Below are positions 39,839-49,792 of a DNA stretch of 64,000 nucleotides, piece after piece (positions within the stretch are counted from its first letter, which is position 1; the number at the start of each line of letters is the position of its first letter). The notes beneath the pieces are model-generated. The model was not told the DNA's origin. It saw only the letters and a list, made by a program, of their open reading frames with translations, and did no database searches. Origin of the DNA: Streptomyces sp. TN58 (GTDB lineage: Bacteria > Actinomycetota > Actinomycetes > Streptomycetales > Streptomycetaceae); NCBI RefSeq assembly GCF_001941845.1, contig NZ_CP018870.1, forward strand, positions 3,938,501-4,002,500. The letters run 5' to 3'. Position numbers and translations under genes: made by a program.

Positions 39839-41176
39839 CTACCGGGTGGCCCCACCGATCGCCCATCGGCCGGAGCGGGCACGCAGCTGGAGGGTGACCA
39901 TCCGGACCAGCATCATCAAGGTCATGGCCCACCAGAGCATCGTGAGCCCGCCGCCCAGGGCCGGGACGAGCAGTGCGGCCGGGGCGAAGGCGGCAAGCGT
40001 CACGAGCATGGCCCCGGCCAGGTAGCGGCCGTCGCCTGCCCCCATCAGGACTCCGTCCAGCACGAAGACGATGCCGGACACGGGCTGGGAGAGGGCCACC
40101 ACCAACAGGGCGGGCAACAGGGCGTCCTCGACGGCCGGATCGCTGGTGAACAGCGGGATGAAGACCGGGCGGGCCAGCACCACCAGCAGGCCGAGCACGA
40201 TGCCCGTCGCGATCCCCCACTGCACCATCCGGCGGCAGACGGCCTTGGCGCCGTCCGTGTCGCCCGAGCCCAGGTAGCGGCCGATGATCGCCTGGCCGGC
40301 GATCGCGATGGCGTCCAGCGCGAAGGCGAGCAGGCTCCACAGGGACAGCAGGATCTGATGGGCCGCGATGTCGGCGTCGCCCAGCCGGGCCGCCACCGCC
40401 GTCGCGATCATGAGGATGGCACGCAGGGACAGCGTACGGACCAGCAGTGGCGTCCCCGCATGGGCGCAGGCGCGGATCCCGGCGGCATCGGGACGCAGGG
40501 AGGCACCGTGCCGACGGGCCCCCCGCACCACCACGAACAGGTAGGCGGCCGCCATGGCGCACTGGGCGAGGACCGTGCCCCAGGCGGAGCCTGCGATGCC
40601 GAGGCCGGCACCGTAGACGAGCGCGACGTTCAGACCCGCGTTGAGGGTGAAGCCTCCGATCGCGACGTACAGCGGCGTACGGGTGTCCTGAAGGCCGCGG
40701 ATCACCCCGGTGGCCGCCAGCACCACGAGCATCGCGGGGATGCCGAGGGCGGAGATGCGCAGATAGGTGATCGCGTGGGGAGCGACGCTGTCGGAGGCGC
40801 CGAAAAGGGAGACCAGGGACGGGGCTGCGGGCAGCACCACGGCGATGACGGCCACGCCGAGCAGCAGTCCCAGCCAGATGCCGTCCAGGCCCTGCCGGAT
40901 GGCCGCTGGAAGGTCGCCCGCGCCGACCCGGCGGGAGACAGCCGCGGTGGTGGCGTAGGCGAGGAAGACGAAGACGCTCACTGCGGTGGTGAGGAAGGCG
41001 GCGGCGATGCCGAGGCCGGCCAGCTGGGGGGTGCCGAGGTGTCCCACGATGGCGCTGTCGGCCATCACGAAGAGGGGCTCCGCGACGAGGGCGCCGAAGG
41101 CGGGGACCGCGAGAGCGAAGATCTCTCGATCGTGCCGTCTCGGCCCCGCCGTGGGTGCTGCGAGGGCCTGTGTCAT
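39839..41176 (-). CDS. MATE-family efflux transporter (DinF type)
   Basis: A 445-residue polytopic membrane protein with about 12 helices in two MATE repeats: EIFALAVPAFGALVAEPLFVMADSAIVGHLG opens the first, with VFVFLAYATTAAVSRRVGAGD, and LLSLWSLLAFALDAIAIAGQAIIGRYLGSGD in the second. The sequence resembles the DinF/NorM group that exports toxic compounds by Na+ or H+ antiport. It ends against a parS pair and is preceded on its strand by a 434-base gap shared with dnaB. Substrate unknown. Confidence 0.88.
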   Translation of the reverse strand: MTQALAAPTAGPRRHDREIFALAVPAFGALVAEPLFVMADSAIVGHLGTPQLAGLGIAAAFLTTAVSVFVFLAYATTAAVSRRVGAGDLPAAIRQGLDGIWLGLLLGVAVIAVVLPAAPSLVSLFGASDSVAPHAITYLRISALGIPAMLVVLAATGVIRGLQDTRTPLYVAIGGFTLNAGLNVALVYGAGLGIAGSAWGTVLAQCAMAAAYLFVVVRGARRHGASLRPDAAGIRACAHAGTPLLVRTLSLRAILMIATAVAARLGDADIAAHQILLSLWSLLAFALDAIAIAGQAIIGRYLGSGDTDGAKAVCRRMVQWGIATGIVLGLLVVLARPVFIPLFTSDPAVEDALLPALLVVALSQPVSGIVFVLDGVLMGAGDGRYLAGAMLVTLAAFAPAALLVPALGGGLTMLWWAMTLMMLVRMVTLQLRARSGRWAIGGATR

Positions 41177-41610
41177 GCGACCAATCTAATCTTCCACAGG
41201 TAATAGATGCAACAGCATATGGATCCTTACGTGTGCGCTGACTTGCGGGTTCTCCCCGCCTCGTTGGAGGCGTTCTCGACAGCGCGCCGAACAATTTTCG
41301 CGACGGCCGCCGGTGGAAGGAGAAATGCCAGCTCAGACGGGGTGTAGGGGTGCCTCGGGTGATTTTGTCCACAGCTTCGTCCCCCGGTCCGTGCACAGCT
41401 TCCGGGGAGTTACCCACAGCATTGGCCCCGTCATCCACATCTCATCCACAGACCCTGTGGATAACAAGATTGGCTGACGCCGCTCCCGGCCCTACCGTGG
41501 GGCGTTGCCCGACTCGCCGACAGCGGTTTCGGGCGCCCCGAAAGTCAGAGCCGTGTCGTAGAAAGAGTCGCACGGCGAGGTCCGCGTTGCGGACGGGAGG
41601 AGGCGGCCCG
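41177..41610. promoter_or_regulatory. dnaB upstream region with DnaA-box cluster
   Basis: This 434-base gap separates the divergent MATE gene and dnaB. Bases 41365-41464 hold five DnaA-box-like nonamers: an exact TTGTCCACA at 41365, TTACCCACA at 41410, TCATCCACA at 41431 and 41442, and a reverse exact TTATCCACA at 41456-41464. CCGTGCACA at 41389 is a weaker sixth. The dnaB promoter must lie in or just after this cluster. An AT-rich patch at 41185-41225 probably serves the MATE promoter. No gene is supported. Confidence 0.85.
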
Positions 41611-43092
<1,482 letters not shown>

Positions 43093-43101
43093 CATCCGAT
43101 C

Positions 43102-44487
43102 ATGGATGAGCTTGCCGAGGACCGTGAACTGCTCCCCACCACCCGTCGTGCGCTGAGGCACCGGATCGCCGTCGCGCAGAGCACGGGCCGAGCACCGTCG
43201 GTCGTGGCGGCCGTACTCCGCGGCGGAGAGGTGGTCTGGGAGGGCTCCCGGACCTCCGTGGAGGGGCACGGCCCGGACGGCGACGTCCAGTACCGGATCG
43301 GATCGATCAGCAAGACCTTCACCGCCGTCCTCGTCATGCGGCTGCGGGACGAAGGGCTTCTGAAGCTCGAAGACCCGCTGGACAAGCACCTCCCGGGGAC
43401 CGCGGCCGGCCGGGTGACCATCGCGCAACTGCTGTCCCACACCGGCGGGCTGGCGGCGGAGACCCCCGGCGAGTGGTGGGAGCGGACCCCCGGCACGCTG
43501 CGGCCCGAGCTCGCCGACGTGCTGGGCGAGGACCCGTTCAAGCTCACCCCGGGCAGCAGGCACCACTACTCCAACCCCGGTTACACCCTGCTGGGTTCGC
43601 TGGCGGAGGCACTGCGCGGCCGGCCATGGGAAGAGGTCCTGCGAGCCGAGGTGCTGGAACCGCTCGGCTTGGACCGTACGAGCGGACGTCCGCAGGCCCC
43701 GCACGCGGGCGGCTGGGCGGTCCATCCGTGGGCCGACGTGATGATGCCCGAACCGCTCGAAGACCTGGGCCTGATGGCCGCGGCCGGGCAGCTGTGGTCC
43801 ACGACCCGGGATCTCGCACGGTTCGCCGACTTCCTGCTGCGCGGCGACGACCGCGTCCTGAGCGCGGAGTCCGTACGGGAGATGCGGCGGCCGGCAGCGC
43901 CGCCCGAGCCCGGTTTCGCCGATCTCGGCTACGGGCTGGGGATGCAGCTGATGGCCCACGGTGCGCGCCGGCTGGTGGGCCACAGCGGATCGCTGCCCGG
44001 CTTCGTCGCGGGGATGTGGCTGAGCGAGGCGGACGACGTGGCGGCGGTGGTGCTGGCCAACTGCACTTCGGGGCCGGCTCCCACGGCCGTGGCAGCCGAC
44101 CTCGTCGGGATCGTGGCGGACGCGGAGCCCCCCTTCCCACCGCCGTGGCGGCCGTTCAAGGAGGCCGAACAGGTGCCTCTTGACGTGTGCGGCCCCTGGT
44201 ACTGGGGGACTTCGGCCCAGGTGGTGCGGCTGGTCGCGGACGGCTCTCTGGAGCTGGCGCCGGTCGGCGGAGCGGGGCGTACGGCCCGGTTCCGGGCGGA
44301 GCCGGACGGCAGCTGGACCGGGTTGTCCGGGTACTACACGGGGGAGACCCTGCGGGCGGTGCGCCGCGAGGACGGTTCGGTGAGCCACCTCGATCTGGCG
44401 TCCTTCGTGTTCACCAGGGAGCCGTACGACGCCGGAGCCCCGGTGCCCGGCGGGGTCGACCCGCAGGGCTGGCGCGGCATCGGCTGA
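43102..44487 (+). CDS. Serine beta-lactamase/DD-peptidase-family hydrolase
   Basis: A 461-residue class C beta-lactamase-like protein without an obvious signal peptide. SxxK is seen in YRIGSISKTFTAVLVMRL (near residue 69). The Tyr-x-Asn motif is HYSNPGYTLLGSLAEALRG and the KTG equivalent is HSG in LVGHSGSLPGFVAGMW. A C-terminal extension of about 100 residues (FKEAEQVPLDVCGPWYWGT onward) resembles the lipocalin-like domain common in this family. It starts 10 bases after dnaB and is probably cotranscribed. Likely an esterase or D-aminopeptidase; substrate unknown. Confidence 0.85.
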   Translation: MDELAEDRELLPTTRRALRHRIAVAQSTGRAPSVVAAVLRGGEVVWEGSRTSVEGHGPDGDVQYRIGSISKTFTAVLVMRLRDEGLLKLEDPLDKHLPGTAAGRVTIAQLLSHTGGLAAETPGEWWERTPGTLRPELADVLGEDPFKLTPGSRHHYSNPGYTLLGSLAEALRGRPWEEVLRAEVLEPLGLDRTSGRPQAPHAGGWAVHPWADVMMPEPLEDLGLMAAAGQLWSTTRDLARFADFLLRGDDRVLSAESVREMRRPAAPPEPGFADLGYGLGMQLMAHGARRLVGHSGSLPGFVAGMWLSEADDVAAVVLANCTSGPAPTAVAADLVGIVADAEPPFPPPWRPFKEAEQVPLDVCGPWYWGTSAQVVRLVADGSLELAPVGGAGRTARFRAEPDGSWTGLSGYYTGETLRAVRREDGSVSHLDLASFVFTREPYDAGAPVPGGVDPQGWRGIG

Positions 44488-44624
44488 CGGCCCGCTCCTG
44501 CCTCATCCGACGAGCTCACGCTCCATCGGGGTCCGGAAGCGCGGGGTGACGCGAGCGTCGCCCGCCCAGGCGGGCAGACGGGTGGCCGCGGCGCCGAGGT
44601 CCGGCTCGGCCTGCGGTGGGCAGG

Positions 44625-45086
44625 TCAGAGCTGGAGCTTGAATCCGACGTGCGACGCCGTGAACCCGAGGCGTTCGTAGAAGCGGTGGGCGTCGGTCCGG
44701 GTCACGTCCGACGTCAACTGGACGAGTGCGCACTCCTCGGCACGGGACTTCTCGATCGCCCACTCGATGAAGCGGGTGCCCAGCCCGCCGCCGCGCTCGT
44801 CCGCATGGACGCGGACGCCCTCGATGATGGAGCGGGTGGAGCCCTTGCGGGAGAGGCCGGGAACGATCGTCAACTGGAGGGTGCCCACGACCCGGTCGGC
44901 CCGCACAGCGACGACCAGGTGCTGGTTCGGGTCACGGGTGAGACGCTCCAGTGCCGTGCGGTACGGGGCGAGGTCTTCCGGGGACTCGCGGGTGGCACCG
45001 AGCGGGTCGTCGGCCAGCATGGCGACGATGGCGGGCAGATCCGCCTCGGTGGCGGGCCGGATCACCAGTTCGGGTGAGTCGGTCAT
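44625..45086 (-). CDS. GNAT-family N-acetyltransferase
   Basis: A 153-residue single-domain GNAT: LVIRPATEADLPAIVAMLADD, the core HLVVAVRADRVVGTLQLTIVPGLSRKG, acetyl-CoA loop VRVHADERGGGLGTRFIEWAIEKSRAEE, and terminal DAHRFYERLGFTASHVGFKLQL. It starts 13 bases after the next GNAT gene on the same strand. Substrate unknown. The 137-base gap to the convergent hydrolase gene shows no gene. Confidence 0.88.
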   Translation of the reverse strand: MTDSPELVIRPATEADLPAIVAMLADDPLGATRESPEDLAPYRTALERLTRDPNQHLVVAVRADRVVGTLQLTIVPGLSRKGSTRSIIEGVRVHADERGGGLGTRFIEWAIEKSRAEECALVQLTSDVTRTDAHRFYERLGFTASHVGFKLQL

Positions 45087-45099
45087 GACGGGGCTCCTT

Positions 45100-46011
45100 T
45101 CAGCCGGCGGCCACGGTCAGCGGCGCCCAGCGGCGGGTCCAGTCACCGGGGAGGTCGGGGATGTCCCGGACCATCACAGCGTTGAAGGCCACGCACTCCA
45201 GGCCCCGTTCCTTGAGCCACGCCAACAGTTCCTCGTGGCGTACATCGACGTCCGTGCGCAGGACACGGTCCGTGCCTCGGGCGAGGGCAGTGATCAGGGA
45301 CTTGGCCGTTCCGGTATCGCGGGCGACGAGCGGGCCGATGACGTGCGTGTGCATGTTGGGCCAGGCTGCGGCGTACCCCGTAAGAGTGCCGTCTCCGTCG
45401 CGGTCCTCGCAGACGAGCAGCTGGTCGGCGAAGGCCGGCAGCCGCGTGATCATGTGGGTGCGGTCGGCTCCGAAGACCTCGGCGTCGAGGCGCAGGATAC
45501 GGGGGAGGTCATCGGCGACCGCGGGCCGTACCCGAGTGGGGTCCTGGGCGTCGGAGGCGCCGTCCTCGTGGAAGGCACCCACCAGCATCTCGGCGCGGCC
45601 CGTGGTCTCGAACCCGAGCTCCTCGTAGAGCGGGCGCCCGTACGGAGTGGCGTGCAGGGTGAGCGGGACGCCCTTGAGTACGTCGTTGCAGACATGGGTC
45701 ATCAAGGAGCGCCCCATGCCCTGCCGGGCGTAGCGGTCCGCCACGAGAACCATGCCGATGGCGGCGAGTGCGGGGCCGTTCGAAGTGCTGCCGTATGGGG
45801 TGACGACGCAGGCGGCGGCGAGGCCCTGGCCGTCCGGGGCGTCCACGCCGAAGCCGTTTCCCGCGGCGAGCAGCAGCCCCCACTTGTGCTCCTCGCGGAG
45901 CCAGCCACGATCTTCGGACAGGTCGGCGCAGCGGTGGAGATCGTCCACGGTCAGCGCCCGGATCGGGAGATCGGTGATGTGTGGTGGTGTCACCGCCCCA
46001 GACTGGATCAT
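45100..46011 (-). CDS. Double GNAT-domain acetyltransferase
   Basis: A 303-residue protein with two GNAT folds. The first has LADRYARQGMGRSLMTHVCND at about residues 90-110 and GRPLYEELGFETTGRAEML; the second begins TRVRPAVADDLPRILRLDAEV and has YAAAWPNMHTHVIGPLVARD. The second is more divergent. The start is uncertain: ATG 46011 or GTG 45993. It precedes the single-domain GNAT and is divergent from the HAD gene across three parS sites. Substrate unknown. Confidence 0.83.
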   Translation of the reverse strand: MIQSGAVTPPHITDLPIRALTVDDLHRCADLSEDRGWLREEHKWGLLLAAGNGFGVDAPDGQGLAAACVVTPYGSTSNGPALAAIGMVLVADRYARQGMGRSLMTHVCNDVLKGVPLTLHATPYGRPLYEELGFETTGRAEMLVGAFHEDGASDAQDPTRVRPAVADDLPRILRLDAEVFGADRTHMITRLPAFADQLLVCEDRDGDGTLTGYAAAWPNMHTHVIGPLVARDTGTAKSLITALARGTDRVLRTDVDVRHEELLAWLKERGLECVAFNAVMVRDIPDLPGDWTRRWAPLTVAAG

Positions 46012-46043
46012 GGACCGGGAGTCGTCCAGGGAATTTGGCTTGA

Positions 46044-46057
46044 TGTTTCACGTGAAA
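46044..46057. other. parS: parS site, first of a triplet
   Basis: Exact GTTTCACGTGAAAC in the 112-base gap between divergent GNAT and HAD genes. Confidence 0.93.
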
Positions 46058-46068
46058 CACCCGGCCAC

Positions 46069-46082
46069 GTTTCACGTGAAAC
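46069..46082. other. parS: parS site, second of a triplet
   Basis: Exact GTTTCACGTGAAAC, centre 25 bases from the first of the triplet. Confidence 0.93.
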
Positions 46083-46087
46083 GCGGT

Positions 46088-46101
46088 GTTTCACGTGAAA
46101 C
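46088..46101. other. parS: parS site, third of a triplet
   Basis: Exact GTTTCACGTGAAAC, centre 19 bases from the second; ends 22 bases before the HAD start codon. Confidence 0.93.
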
Positions 46102-46123
46102 CAAGCCACTAGCCTCAGGGGCT

Positions 46124-46774
46124 ATGACGCGCCTGCACCTCTTCGATCTCGACGGAACGCTGATGTACGGCTCGGCGGCTCCGGTGGAGATCTCACGCCA
46201 GCTCGGGGTGAGTGCCGAAATCGCCAAGCTGGAGCGGTCCTTTGCCGCGCGGGAGATCGGCCCACACCAGTTCTCGGTGGCGGCACATGCCCTGTGGGCC
46301 GGACTGACGCCGGACCATGTCAGGGCCGCGTTCGACGGCGCTCCCTGGCTCGCGGGCATCCGGGACGTCTGGCAGGAGATCAGGCAGCGGGGGGAGTACT
46401 GCGCGGTGGTCTCCCTGTCGCCGTCGTTCTTCGTGGAACTGCTGCTGGAGTGGGGTGCCCATGCGGCCCATGGGTCGGTCTTCCCGGAAGTGCCCTTCAC
46501 CCGTCCCGTGGAAGCGGCCGGAATCCTGACCCCCGAGGCCAAGGTGACGGTGGCAGACCGGCTGTGCGAGCAGTTCGGGGTGACCCGGGCCGACTGTGTG
46601 GCGTACGGGGATTCGTCGACCGACATCCACCTCTTCGACGCGGTATCCGTGTCGGTGGCGGTTAATGCGCGACCGCATCTGGCCGCGCGGGCGAGCCATG
46701 TCTACGAGGGGCGGGATCTGCGGGAGGTATACCAGCTCGTGGCGATGGCGCGCCCGGGAGTTGACGCATCTTAG
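46124..46774 (+). CDS. HAD-family hydrolase (phosphoserine phosphatase-like)
   Basis: A 216-residue haloacid dehalogenase-type phosphatase. Motif I is HLFDLDGTLMYG at residues 4-15, motif II is CAVVSLSPSFF, and motif III/IV is VAYGDSSTDIHLFDAV. The cap is a helical subfamily IB arrangement (QLGVSAEIAKLERSFAAREIG). The open frame extends upstream through parS sites, but the conserved motif at residue 4-9 fixes the ATG at 46124. Substrate unknown; the fold suggests small phosphomonoesters. Confidence 0.87.
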   Translation: MTRLHLFDLDGTLMYGSAAPVEISRQLGVSAEIAKLERSFAAREIGPHQFSVAAHALWAGLTPDHVRAAFDGAPWLAGIRDVWQEIRQRGEYCAVVSLSPSFFVELLLEWGAHAAHGSVFPEVPFTRPVEAAGILTPEAKVTVADRLCEQFGVTRADCVAYGDSSTDIHLFDAVSVSVAVNARPHLAARASHVYEGRDLREVYQLVAMARPGVDAS

Positions 46775-46916
46775 GAGGAAAGTGGGTTCGAAACGCGGAT
46801 TTTCCTCGTTTCCCCGCAGGCCTCTGGGAGGGCTGGCACGCTGTGAAACCCGGAACCACGGATCGACCGACCGTGGCGTGTGCACCCCGACCGAGATGCT
46901 CGAAGCGAGGCACCGC

Positions 46917-48104
46917 ATGGACGCTCCGCCCACCAGATCGGCCAGACGCGAAGCGGCCCGGATACCCTCCGAGGGCGGCCTGGCCGAGCCCTCACCGGAT
47001 GCCGTACTCATCCGCCGGACCCTCGCGGAGATCGCCCCGGTCGCCGACAAGATGACCGCGTACTTCTACGCCCTGGTCTTCACCGGCCACCCGGAAGTGC
47101 GGGACATGTTCCCGGTGGCCATGGACACGCAGCGCGACCGCCTCCTGAAGGCCCTGCTGACCGCCGCCGAGCACATCGACAATCCTGCGGTACTCACCCC
47201 CTACCTCTGCCGCCTGGGCACCGGGCACCGCAAGTACGGCACCATGGCCGGCCACTACCCCGTGATCGGCGAGGCCCTCGTCGGGGCGCTGGCCCGGTTC
47301 GCGACGCAGACCTGGGGGCCGCAGGCCGAGGCCGCCTGGGTACGGGCGTACACCGCGATCTCCCAGATCATGATCGACGCGGCGGCCGAGGACGAGGTGA
47401 AGGCCCCCGCCTGGTGGCACGCGGAGGTGGTCTCCCACGACCTGCGCACCCCGGACATCGCGGTGCTGACCGTCCGACCCGACCAGCCCTACGCCTTCCT
47501 GGCCGGCCAGTACGCCAGCCTGGAGACCCCGTGGTGGCCGCGGGTCTGGCGGCACTACTCCTTCGCTTCGGCCCCCCGGGGCGACGGCCTGCTCTCCTTC
47601 CACGTCAAGGCCGTCCCCGCCGGCTGGGTCTCCAACGCCCTGGTGCGCCATGCCCGTCCCGGGGACGTGCTGCGCCTGGGACCGCCGACCGGTTCGATGG
47701 TGGTGGACCACACCACGGACAACGGGATGCTCTGTCTGGCAGGCGGCACCGGCATCGCCCCGATCAAGGCGCTGATCGAGGACGTGGCCGGACACGGGGA
47801 GCGGCGGCCGGTGGAGGTGTTCTTCGGCGCGCGCAGCGACAACGACCTCTACGACAAGGACACGCTGCTGGGTCTTCAGCGCTCGCATCCGTGGCTGTCG
47901 GTGCGCCCGGTGGTCGGCGACGGGCTGGCGGGGCAGCTGCCGCACGCCGTGGGTGAGCACGGTCCGTGGAGCTCGTACGACGCCTTCATCTCGGGACCGC
48001 CCGCGATGATCCGCAGCGGGGTGGACGAGCTCCTGCGGATCGGCATTCCCGGCGAGCGCATCAGGCACGACGCGGTCGAGGAGCTCGTGGGCATCGAGGG
48101 GTGA
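46917..48104 (+). CDS. Flavohaemoglobin-like globin/FAD-NAD reductase
   Basis: About 395 residues from ATG 46917 (MDAPPTRSARREA), ATG 46896 being an alternative. Residues 35-160 are a globin: YFYALVFTGHPEVRDMFPVAM, and GHRKYGTMAGHYPVIG with the likely proximal histidine. Residues 170-395 are a ferredoxin-reductase module: VWRHYSFASAPRGD (FAD), CLAGGTGIAPIKALIEDV (NAD) and DAFISGPPAMIRSGV. This is the flavohaemoglobin architecture, which detoxifies NO using oxygen and NAD(P)H. The N-terminal 30 residues are extra. Regulation is not evident from sequence. Confidence 0.87.
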   Translation: MDAPPTRSARREAARIPSEGGLAEPSPDAVLIRRTLAEIAPVADKMTAYFYALVFTGHPEVRDMFPVAMDTQRDRLLKALLTAAEHIDNPAVLTPYLCRLGTGHRKYGTMAGHYPVIGEALVGALARFATQTWGPQAEAAWVRAYTAISQIMIDAAAEDEVKAPAWWHAEVVSHDLRTPDIAVLTVRPDQPYAFLAGQYASLETPWWPRVWRHYSFASAPRGDGLLSFHVKAVPAGWVSNALVRHARPGDVLRLGPPTGSMVVDHTTDNGMLCLAGGTGIAPIKALIEDVAGHGERRPVEVFFGARSDNDLYDKDTLLGLQRSHPWLSVRPVVGDGLAGQLPHAVGEHGPWSSYDAFISGPPAMIRSGVDELLRIGIPGERIRHDAVEELVGIEG

Positions 48105-48161
48105 GATCCGGCGGGCACGGCCGGTCCGGGACCGGCGCCAGCCCACCGGCCCCGAGCGGCT

Positions 48162-48641
48162 TCAGCCCAGGTCGGGCGCGTGCATGGCGCGCACACCCTC
48201 GATGTTGCCGTCCAGGTAGTGGCGTAGGGACAGCGGGACGAGATGGACCGCAGCGATGCCCACCCTGCTGAAGGGCACACGGACGATCTCGTACTCGCCC
48301 GCGGGCTCGTCGACCTCGGGGCCGTGCCGGATGCTCGGGTCCATCGATTCGAGGCGGCAGACGAAGAAGTGCTGCACCTTCACGCCGGTCACCCCGCCGT
48401 CGGCGATGTGCTCGACGGTGTCGACGAAGCAGGGCACGACATCGGTGATCTTCGCGCCGAGCTCTTCGTGGACCTCTCGGTGCAGGGCGTCGACGACGGT
48501 CGCGTCGGAGGGCTCCACTCCCCCGCCGGGGGTGACCCAGTACGGGTCGACACCGGGCTTGGTGCGTTTGATGAGGATCAGGTCGTCACCGTCGAGCAGG
48601 ATCGCGCGGGCGGTGCGTTTGACCACGGGACGTTCGGTCAT
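48162..48641 (-). CDS. NUDIX hydrolase
   Basis: About 159 residues from ATG 48641 (MTERPVVKRTARAILLDGDD); an upstream ATG at 48683 adds 14 residues. The Nudix box is PGGGVEPSDATVVDALHREV followed by HEELG. The second half (REVHEELG) is canonical, while the first conserved Glu is replaced or shifted, giving a slightly degenerate box. Family members hydrolyse nucleoside diphosphate derivatives. It is convergent with the flavohaemoglobin gene. Substrate unknown. Confidence 0.83.
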   Translation of the reverse strand: MTERPVVKRTARAILLDGDDLILIKRTKPGVDPYWVTPGGGVEPSDATVVDALHREVHEELGAKITDVVPCFVDTVEHIADGGVTGVKVQHFFVCRLESMDPSIRHGPEVDEPAGEYEIVRVPFSRVGIAAVHLVPLSLRHYLDGNIEGVRAMHAPDLG

Positions 48642-48701
48642 GGGAGAAGAGTGGCCCACCATTCCGCTTCTGAAACGCGCCATGGGCCGGAAACAGGGGG
48701 C

Positions 48702-49607
48702 TCACCAGTGCGCGGCGGCGTCCAGCAGGCGCTCGCGCGCCCGCGCGAGGTGGGTGAGGGCGGGGCTGCCGGCCCGCAGGACCAGGAACCAGGTGCGCAG
48801 CGGTGGCACGGGAGGCTCGGCCACTGCGGTGATCCGGCCGCTGTCGAGGGCTTCCTGGCACAGGTACCGGGGCAGCACCGCGAGTCCCGCCCCGGCGAGG
48901 ACGCATTCCAGTACGGCACGCAGATCGGGTACGACCACGGTGGCGGACAGGGACCGGGTGGCAGGCAGGACGTCGAAGACGGCGCTCCAGTACCGGGTGA
49001 CGAGCGGCAGGGTCTCGTGGACCTCGACGAGCGGAATGCCCTCCAGCGCCCCGGGTCCGTCGTCCCGCAGCCGGTCCGTGTCGACGAGGGCGGCCCAGTA
49101 GGGCGCCGCCACCAGGACGTGTTCCTCGTCGCAGAGCGCCGTGGCGGTGAAGGGGCCGCCGCGCGGATGGGCGGTGGTGACGACGAGGTCGTGGTGGCCG
49201 GCGGCGAGCCCGTCGAGAACGGTTCCGGAGTCGCTTTGCAGGGTGGCGCGCAGGGTGTGGCCCTGGCCTACGAGCGGCGCCAGGGCGGGGAGCACGCGCA
49301 GGGACAGGAACTCGGGCGGCCCGGCGACGTGGAGGGACCGCAGCCCGCCGGTGTCCTCCCGCTCGGCCTCGGTGATCCGGACCAGGGCGTCGAGGTGCGG
49401 GGCGGCCTTGTGGGCGAGCTCGTCACCGACGGCGGTGGGCGTGACACCGCGGGCCCGCCGGTGGAAGAGCGGCCGCCCCAACTGCCGCTCCAGTGTGCGG
49501 ATCTGCGAGGTCACGGCGGGCTGGGACAGTCCGAGGAGGGCTGCGGCGCGTGTGAACGAGCCCGCCCGGTGGACGGTGACGAAGGTGCGCAGCAGGGCCA
49601 GATCCAT
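48702..49607 (-). CDS. LysR-family transcriptional regulator
   Basis: A 301-residue LysR regulator starting ATG 49607 with GAGAGGTG upstream. The helix-turn-helix is DLALLRTFVTVHRAGSFTRAAALLGLSQPAVTSQIRTLERQLGRPLF, cited here as residues 2-48. The ligand-binding domain follows, from LRSLHVAGPPEFLSLRVLPAL to AGAGLAVLPRYLCQEAL. Its own upstream gap holds an AT-rich palindrome-like patch (TATAAATATGCAGATA near 49636). It lies downstream of the gamma-lyase gene on the same strand after a hairpin. Confidence 0.9.
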   Translation of the reverse strand: MDLALLRTFVTVHRAGSFTRAAALLGLSQPAVTSQIRTLERQLGRPLFHRRARGVTPTAVGDELAHKAAPHLDALVRITEAEREDTGGLRSLHVAGPPEFLSLRVLPALAPLVGQGHTLRATLQSDSGTVLDGLAAGHHDLVVTTAHPRGGPFTATALCDEEHVLVAAPYWAALVDTDRLRDDGPGALEGIPLVEVHETLPLVTRYWSAVFDVLPATRSLSATVVVPDLRAVLECVLAGAGLAVLPRYLCQEALDSGRITAVAEPPVPPLRTWFLVLRAGSPALTHLARARERLLDAAAHW

Positions 49608-49734
49608 CGCGACACCTCTCGGTGGGGGTCTACAACTATAAATATGCAGATAGGCCCCTGTCGCTACCGTGATTGGACTCTGACGCAGAGTCAATTAGCC
49701 TTGTCGCGTGGTTCTTCGCGCGCGGAACCCAGGG

Positions 49735-49769
49735 GCGGTCCGAGCCACTAGGGGGGAGGCTCGGACCGC
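49735..49769 (-). terminator. Terminator after the gamma-lyase gene
   Basis: A 12-bp perfect stem with an 11-base loop, 24 bases downstream of the gamma-lyase stop and 128 bases before the LysR start. Confidence 0.65.
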
Positions 49770-49792
49770 TCTTTCCACGGCTTCCGCGGAGT

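Noticed and set aside
41350..41610. Longer dnaB N-terminus from an upstream start
   Set aside because: The region contains the DnaA-box cluster and the strong GGAGGAGG site lies just before GTG 41611.
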